This document shows, piece by piece, positions 4,712 through 8,510 of a DNA stretch of 8,510 bases (position 1 is the first letter of the stretch; the number at the start of each line of letters is the position of its first letter). The notes under the pieces are model-generated. The model did no database searches. It had not been told where the DNA came from and saw nothing but the letters and a program-made list of their open reading frames with translations. This stretch comes from CANNDT01 sp945876205. GTDB taxonomy: Bacteria; Acidobacteriota; Vicinamibacteria; Vicinamibacterales; UBA2999. The position numbers and the translations under genes are program-made. The stretch is taken from positions 1-8,510 of the forward strand of contig CANNDT010000145.1 of the NCBI GenBank assembly GCA_947503365.1, read 5' to 3'.

Positions 4712-7700
4712 TCAATTCACGAACAGGAACTCGTTTGAGCTCAGCAGTACTTTCACGTAGCGGCCAAACGTGGTGATGGGAAGGAGCTTCTTGGCCTCTT
4801 CGCTTTTCTTCTCACCACCGCCCGCTCCCATCACGCCGGCCATCATGCCTTCCGACATTTCGGGGTCCGGCTTCGCCGGCTCCGGAGACATGGCCGGCTT
4901 CTGGCCGGTGTCGCCGGGCTTTGCCGCGGCCGCTTCCTTCAACTTCTTCTCGTCTTCGGCCTTGCGTTCTTCGTACGTCCGCATCGGTTCCTGCGTAAGG
5001 TACTGCACTCCGGCCGCCAACTCCGCATCGATCGGGTCGCGGCCGAGCACTAATCGATAGGCCTTGCGAATGCGAGCCCGGACGTCGGGCTCAGCGGCCA
5101 CCCGCCGCGCCACCATCTCGCCCTGTTGCTGCATGAAGTCGCTGTTCATCAGGAACAGCCGCTGCAGCGGCACGTTGGTGGCGAAGCGCTGTTCCGCCGA
5201 AATCGTCGGGGCGGGCACGTCGAAGAGCTGAAGAAACGGGTCGGTGCGATAGCGGCTCAGTTTTCCGTAGATGGTTCGCCGGTTGTAGAAGGGCGTCAGC
5301 GTTTCGGGAGGGCCGCCGAGCTTGTTCTCGAGCGCGCCGCTGACCAGCAGGATCGAATCGCGCAGCTGTTCGGCGGTCATGCGCCGGCGGTTGGCGCGCC
5401 AGTAGAGCCGGTTGCCGGAATCCTTCGCGGCGTTCACCGCGTTGGTCTCGGTGCCCAATCGATACACCTGGCTGAGCATGATCTGGCGATGGAGCTTCTT
5501 GATCGAGCGGCCGTTGGTCACAAACCCGTTGACCAGGTGTTCCAGCAGCTCAGGATGCGACGGACGATCGCCGTTGATGCCAAAGTTGCTCGGCGTGTCG
5601 ACGATGCCGGTACCGAAGTGGCCTTTCCAGACCCGGTTCACGATCACGCGCGCTGAGATCGGGTGCGCCGCGATCGTCTGCGCAAGCTCGAGCCGGCCAC
5701 TGCCCTTTTCGAATTTCGCCGGCGCCTCGGGAGTGAGCACGCTCAGGAAGTGCGGCGGCACTTCATCACCGAGGCGATGCGGGTTGCCGCGCAGGTTGAC
5801 CTGCATCACGGCCGGCTTCTCGGCGTCCTGCACGCCGTGCACGTAGGCGTACTTGGGCGGCAGATCCGCCTGCAGCGCCTTGATGTCGGTGCGCAGCGCG
5901 TCCACGTGCGCGCGGCGATCAGCGCCGAGTTGGCGCTCGAGCGACCAGCCGCGGAAATATAACACGCCCGGTTTGATGTACTCCGTCTCATACGCCGCGT
6001 CGAAGCCTTCGGCGAGGTCGCGCCGGAACACATCGGTCCAGAACTGCATCTGGTCGGTCGGCAGGCTCCTCAGCTCGAGGCCGCATCCGGGACAGAAATC
6101 GTCGTTGGTGATGAACTCGCTCGGCAGGTTAGCCGGCTTCTTCTTTTTCGTTCCCGGCAGCGCCTTGGCACGAATGATGTCGTTCTCCTCGTCGAGCTCT
6201 TTCTTGGCGAACATCACCTCGAGCAGCAGCACCTGGAAGGCGTCAGCGAGCTTCTTGGCTTCGTCCTTCGTGCCGCCGCTCTTGATCATCGCCTGCCAGT
6301 CCTTGAGGTACGGATAGAAGCGCGGCGGCTTGGCCAGGAACGCGAGCCAGCGATCGAACACGTCGTAGTCCAGTTTTTCGGCATCGACGACCTTGCCGAC
6401 GGGCTCCTTGGGCTCTCCGGTGACGCGCCAGGCGGCCTGCAGGTATTTCGAGCTGTGGAGCGCCAGCGTCTCGCCGAGCTGCCGGCCTTCGACCTGGAGG
6501 AACTCGCCGAGGAGCTTCTCTTTTTGCTCGATCTTCTTCTCGAGCGCCTTGAACCGATCGACCTCTGATTGCGGCGCGAGCGGATACTCGTGATACGCGC
6601 TGTTGAGGAACACGCTGGCCATCGAGTAATAGTCCTTGGTCGGGATCGGATCGTACTTGTGATCGTGGCAGCGCGCGCAGGCGACGGTCAGGCCGAGGAA
6701 ACCGCGCGACACCACGTCCACGCGATCGTGCCGCTCGTCGGCCCTGGTGACCTCCACCGACCCGTTGTCGTAGTACCACGGGCCGAGGCCGAGCAGCCCC
6801 AGCGCCGGCAGCGTCCGCGCTCGCAGCTTCTCGTCGAGCAGGTCGCCGGCGATCTGCGCCTTGACGAACTCGTCGTAGGGCAGGTCGTCGTTGAAGGCCT
6901 TCACCACCCAGTCGCGATACAGATACGCGTTTGGATACGGCGCATAGCCGCGGCCCATCGGATCGAGGCTGCGCGGATCGTCTTCGCCGTAGCGCGCGAC
7001 GTCGAGCCACATGCGTCCCCAGGTTTCGCCGTACTGCGGCGAGGCCAGCAGGCGATCGACCACTTTCTCGAACGCGTCGGGCGAGGTCTCGTTGTCGAAC
7101 GCCTCGATTTCTTCCGGCGTCGGCGGCAAGCCCGTGAGATCGAGCGACGCGCGCCGCAGGAGCGTCAGCTTGTCGGCCGCGGCGACCGGCGACAGCCCGG
7201 AGAGTTCGAGTTTCGCCAACACGAATCGATCGATGTCGCTCTTCGCCCAGTCGGCGCGCTTGACCGCGGGCACCTCGACCGATCGCAGCGGCTGGAACGA
7301 CCAGAACGCGCGCTGCTCGGCGGTGAGGACTTTCTCGCGCGAGGTCGCCAATGGCGGTGCGGCGCTCGTCGCACTGACCGGCCACACCGCGCCGTCCTTA
7401 ATCCACTGCGTGACCGCGGCGATCTGCTGGTCGGACAGCTTGGTGCCGTTCTTCGGCATCCGCGGCGCGTTCGGCGCGTAACGGATGGCCTGCAGCAGGT
7501 AGCTCTCGTCGGGCTTGCCGGGAACAATCGCGGGACCGGAGCTGCCGCCCTTCAGCAACGCCTCGCGCGAATCGACGCGCAACCCGCCCGCCTCGGACCT
7601 GGTGTGGCACATCGCGCATGACTCGACGAGGAGCGGGCGGATATTGGCTTCGAAATGTTCAATGGCCTTGGGCGATGGCGATTCCGGCGCTGATGGTGGC

Positions 7701-7792
7701 TGCTGCTGCGCCGACACCGCCCAATAAGACGAGGCGAGCAACAGTGCCGCGGCCGATGCGAGAACCGCGCTCGAAGTGGGTTGGTGGCGCAT
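4712..7792 (-). CDS. PSCyt1/DUF1549/DUF1553 haem-motif protein
   Basis: This is a 1026-residue exported protein of the planctomycete-type cytochrome family; enzymatic role unknown. From ATG 7792, residues 1-29 are a signal peptide (core VLASAAALLLASSYWA). Domain order is usual: PSCyt1 (about 43-140) with haem motif CAMCH at 59-63; DUF1549/PSCyt2 (about 172-400) with the conserved CARCHDHKYDPIP at 372-384; a charged helical, possibly coiled region at about 412-440; a less conserved middle with a CPGCG motif at 567-571; then DUF1553/PSD1 (about 695 to the end) with VWKGHFGTGIVDTPSNFG at 721-738 and final LLSSNEFLFVN. A Lys/Glu/Pro/Met/Gly-rich linker (about 935-1003) splits the end of DUF1553. 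The in-frame TTG at 7822 is rejected because ATG 7792 gives a normal signal peptide. It is first in an operon with the DUF1501 gene. Confidence 0.93.
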   Translation of the reverse strand: MRHQPTSSAVLASAAALLLASSYWAVSAQQQPPSAPESPSPKAIEHFEANIRPLLVESCAMCHTRSEAGGLRVDSREALLKGGSSGPAIVPGKPDESYLLQAIRYAPNAPRMPKNGTKLSDQQIAAVTQWIKDGAVWPVSATSAAPPLATSREKVLTAEQRAFWSFQPLRSVEVPAVKRADWAKSDIDRFVLAKLELSGLSPVAAADKLTLLRRASLDLTGLPPTPEEIEAFDNETSPDAFEKVVDRLLASPQYGETWGRMWLDVARYGEDDPRSLDPMGRGYAPYPNAYLYRDWVVKAFNDDLPYDEFVKAQIAGDLLDEKLRARTLPALGLLGLGPWYYDNGSVEVTRADERHDRVDVVSRGFLGLTVACARCHDHKYDPIPTKDYYSMASVFLNSAYHEYPLAPQSEVDRFKALEKKIEQKEKLLGEFLQVEGRQLGETLALHSSKYLQAAWRVTGEPKEPVGKVVDAEKLDYDVFDRWLAFLAKPPRFYPYLKDWQAMIKSGGTKDEAKKLADAFQVLLLEVMFAKKELDEENDIIRAKALPGTKKKKPANLPSEFITNDDFCPGCGLELRSLPTDQMQFWTDVFRRDLAEGFDAAYETEYIKPGVLYFRGWSLERQLGADRRAHVDALRTDIKALQADLPPKYAYVHGVQDAEKPAVMQVNLRGNPHRLGDEVPPHFLSVLTPEAPAKFEKGSGRLELAQTIAAHPISARVIVNRVWKGHFGTGIVDTPSNFGINGDRPSHPELLEHLVNGFVTNGRSIKKLHRQIMLSQVYRLGTETNAVNAAKDSGNRLYWRANRRRMTAEQLRDSILLVSGALENKLGGPPETLTPFYNRRTIYGKLSRYRTDPFLQLFDVPAPTISAEQRFATNVPLQRLFLMNSDFMQQQGEMVARRVAAEPDVRARIRKAYRLVLGRDPIDAELAAGVQYLTQEPMRTYEERKAEDEKKLKEAAAAKPGDTGQKPAMSPEPAKPDPEMSEGMMAGVMGAGGGEKKSEEAKKLLPITTFGRYVKVLLSSNEFLFVN

Positions 7793-7825
7793 GTGGTGGG
7801 ATATTATGCCTCCGGTTTCCAACCC
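7793..7825. promoter_or_regulatory. 33-bp divergent promoter region
   Basis: The two divergent starts (ATG 7792 minus, ATG 7826 plus) leave 33 bp. The only AT-rich tract is ATATTAT at 7801-7807. It offers TATTAT as a plus -10 (predicted start near 7814, leader about 12 nt) and CATAAT or TAATAT as a minus -10 (leader of a few nt at most). Neither start codon has a Shine-Dalgarno, and no good -35 boxes are seen. Short-leader or leaderless transcripts from an overlapping bidirectional promoter are inferred. If the promoters lie further back they are inside the opposing coding sequences. Confidence 0.35.
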
Positions 7826-8510
7826 ATGACACGTGTGCTTGCCCTGCTCATTCTTGCCATTGGAGTCCCCGTGATCGCTGGACAGGAGCCGCCGCCGCGG
7901 CCGATACGGACCGGCGTGGCCGAAGCTTATTTACGTATTCCGATCACGAAACTGAAACCCGACAAGGTTTTCGACGTGCCCGGCGTGCCTGACTGGCAGG
8001 TGATCGACGAGCACTTCTGGGTCTCGAATTCGCCCAAGCACACCGTCACGCGCATCGATCCGAAGGCCAACAAGATCGTCGAAACGATCGCCGTCGGCAA
8101 GAATCCGTGCTCAGGATTGACCGTTGGCTTCGGCAGTCTCTGGGTGCCGAATTGCGGCGACCCGAGCGTGTCGCGGATCGATCTAAAGACCGGCAAGGTC
8201 ACGGCTACGTTGCCGTTGACGATCGGTAACAGCGAAGGCGGCCTCGCGACCGGCGCCGGCAGCATCTGGATGATGACGGATGCGAAGGGCACACTGGCCC
8301 GTATCGATCCGGCCACCAACAAGGTCGTCGCGGAGATCTACGTCGCGCCCGGATCGTTCGCGGTCGCCTTTGGTGAGGGCGCGGTGTGGGTCACCGGCAC
8401 CGAGAAAGGTGTGTTGACCCGCGTCAACCCAAACAACCACGTCATCGAAGAGGTCATCACCGTCGGACCCCGCCCGCGGTTTCTCGCCGTCGGCGAAGGC
8501 TCGGTGTGGA
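7826..8510 (+). CDS. Secreted YncE/Vgb-like beta-propeller protein (3' end outside window)
   Basis: The frame is open from ATG 7826 to the window end (228 codons plus one base) and no stop is reached. Residues 1-19 are a signal peptide (MTRVLALLILAIGVPVIAG). After a linker come blades of about 41 residues, each marked by a tryptophan in a W-V motif (W65, W106, W148, W188, W228) and by RIDP-type strands (TRIDPKANKIVETI, SRIDLKTGKVTATL, ARIDPATNKVVAEI, TRVNPNNHVIEEVI). This is the pattern of YncE/virginiamycin-lyase-like seven-bladed propellers, usually periplasmic, binding or scaffold proteins. Cys95 and Cys110 could form a disulfide. The fold is clear; ligand and activity are not. It diverges from the DUF1549/1553 operon, suggesting shared control. 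Confidence 0.87.
   Translation, partial: MTRVLALLILAIGVPVIAGQEPPPRPIRTGVAEAYLRIPITKLKPDKVFDVPGVPDWQVIDEHFWVSNSPKHTVTRIDPKANKIVETIAVGKNPCSGLTVGFGSLWVPNCGDPSVSRIDLKTGKVTATLPLTIGNSEGGLATGAGSIWMMTDAKGTLARIDPATNKVVAEIYVAPGSFAVAFGEGAVWVTGTEKGVLTRVNPNNHVIEEVITVGPRPRFLAVGEGSVW

Noticed and set aside
6569..7621. 350-residue plus-strand open frame inside the DUF1549/1553 gene
   Set aside because: Arg/Val/Gly-rich antisense shadow typical of GC-rich coding DNA. The minus-strand frame has clear domains.
7806..7829. Seven-codon ORF MPPVSNP overlapping the beta-propeller start by ATGA
   Set aside because: Too short to support, no Shine-Dalgarno, and its ATG sits within the presumed -10 region.
1..8510. 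CRISPR arrays, tRNA or rRNA genes, defence clusters
   Set aside because: No spaced direct repeats and no tRNA or rRNA-like sequence seen on either strand. The HipA-like stub is too degraded to count as a toxin-antitoxin system.

Overview
The window is high-GC bacterial DNA. The paired DUF1549/DUF1553 haem-motif protein and DUF1501 protein, a secreted M20 hydrolase and a secreted beta-propeller protein are typical of Acidobacteriota (Vicinamibacteria-like soil lineages) or Planctomycetota. I favour Acidobacteriota, but this is an inference from gene content, with no marker gene present.

The left third (1 to about 3060) is a rearrangement scar around one healthy gene. It opens with the first codons of an IS3-type orfA (105-158, + strand). 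This runs straight into a 928-bp IS3-family element (159-1086) with good 23-bp terminal inverted repeats. That element has no orfA, and its orfB carries an in-frame stop before the normal C-terminus. Next come 70 unassigned bases, then the first 25 codons of a HipA-like kinase gene on the minus strand (1157-1231). An intact secreted M20 metallohydrolase follows (1359-2777, + strand) behind a TATAAT box. Twelve bases after its stop lies the 5' quarter of an aspartate-semialdehyde dehydrogenase gene, asd (2790-3053, minus strand), whose remaining three quarters are absent. Two minus-strand genes have therefore lost their 3' parts on either side of one intact gene, next to damaged insertion sequences.

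The stretch 3054-3243, between the asd stub and the DUF1501 gene, is structured in the minus-strand RNA. It holds, in order, a possible 19-residue basic peptide, two overlapping 6-bp helices that can form an H-type pseudoknot or a two-state switch, an intrinsic terminator with a T-rich tail, three tandem 8-bp repeats, and a Shine-Dalgarno plus GTG start for asd. It can be read as the 3' end of the upstream operon or as an attenuator-like asd leader. This is the best candidate in the window for an undescribed element.

The right half is a two-gene minus-strand operon: a 1026-residue PSCyt1/DUF1549/DUF1553 protein (4712-7792), then a DUF1501 protein with a Tat-like leader (3244-4707), 4 bases apart. 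Across a 33-bp divergent promoter gap a secreted YncE/Vgb-like beta-propeller gene (7826 onward, + strand) runs off the window. All three products look exported. The paired DUF1549/1553 and DUF1501 families recur together in these phyla, but their chemistry is not established.
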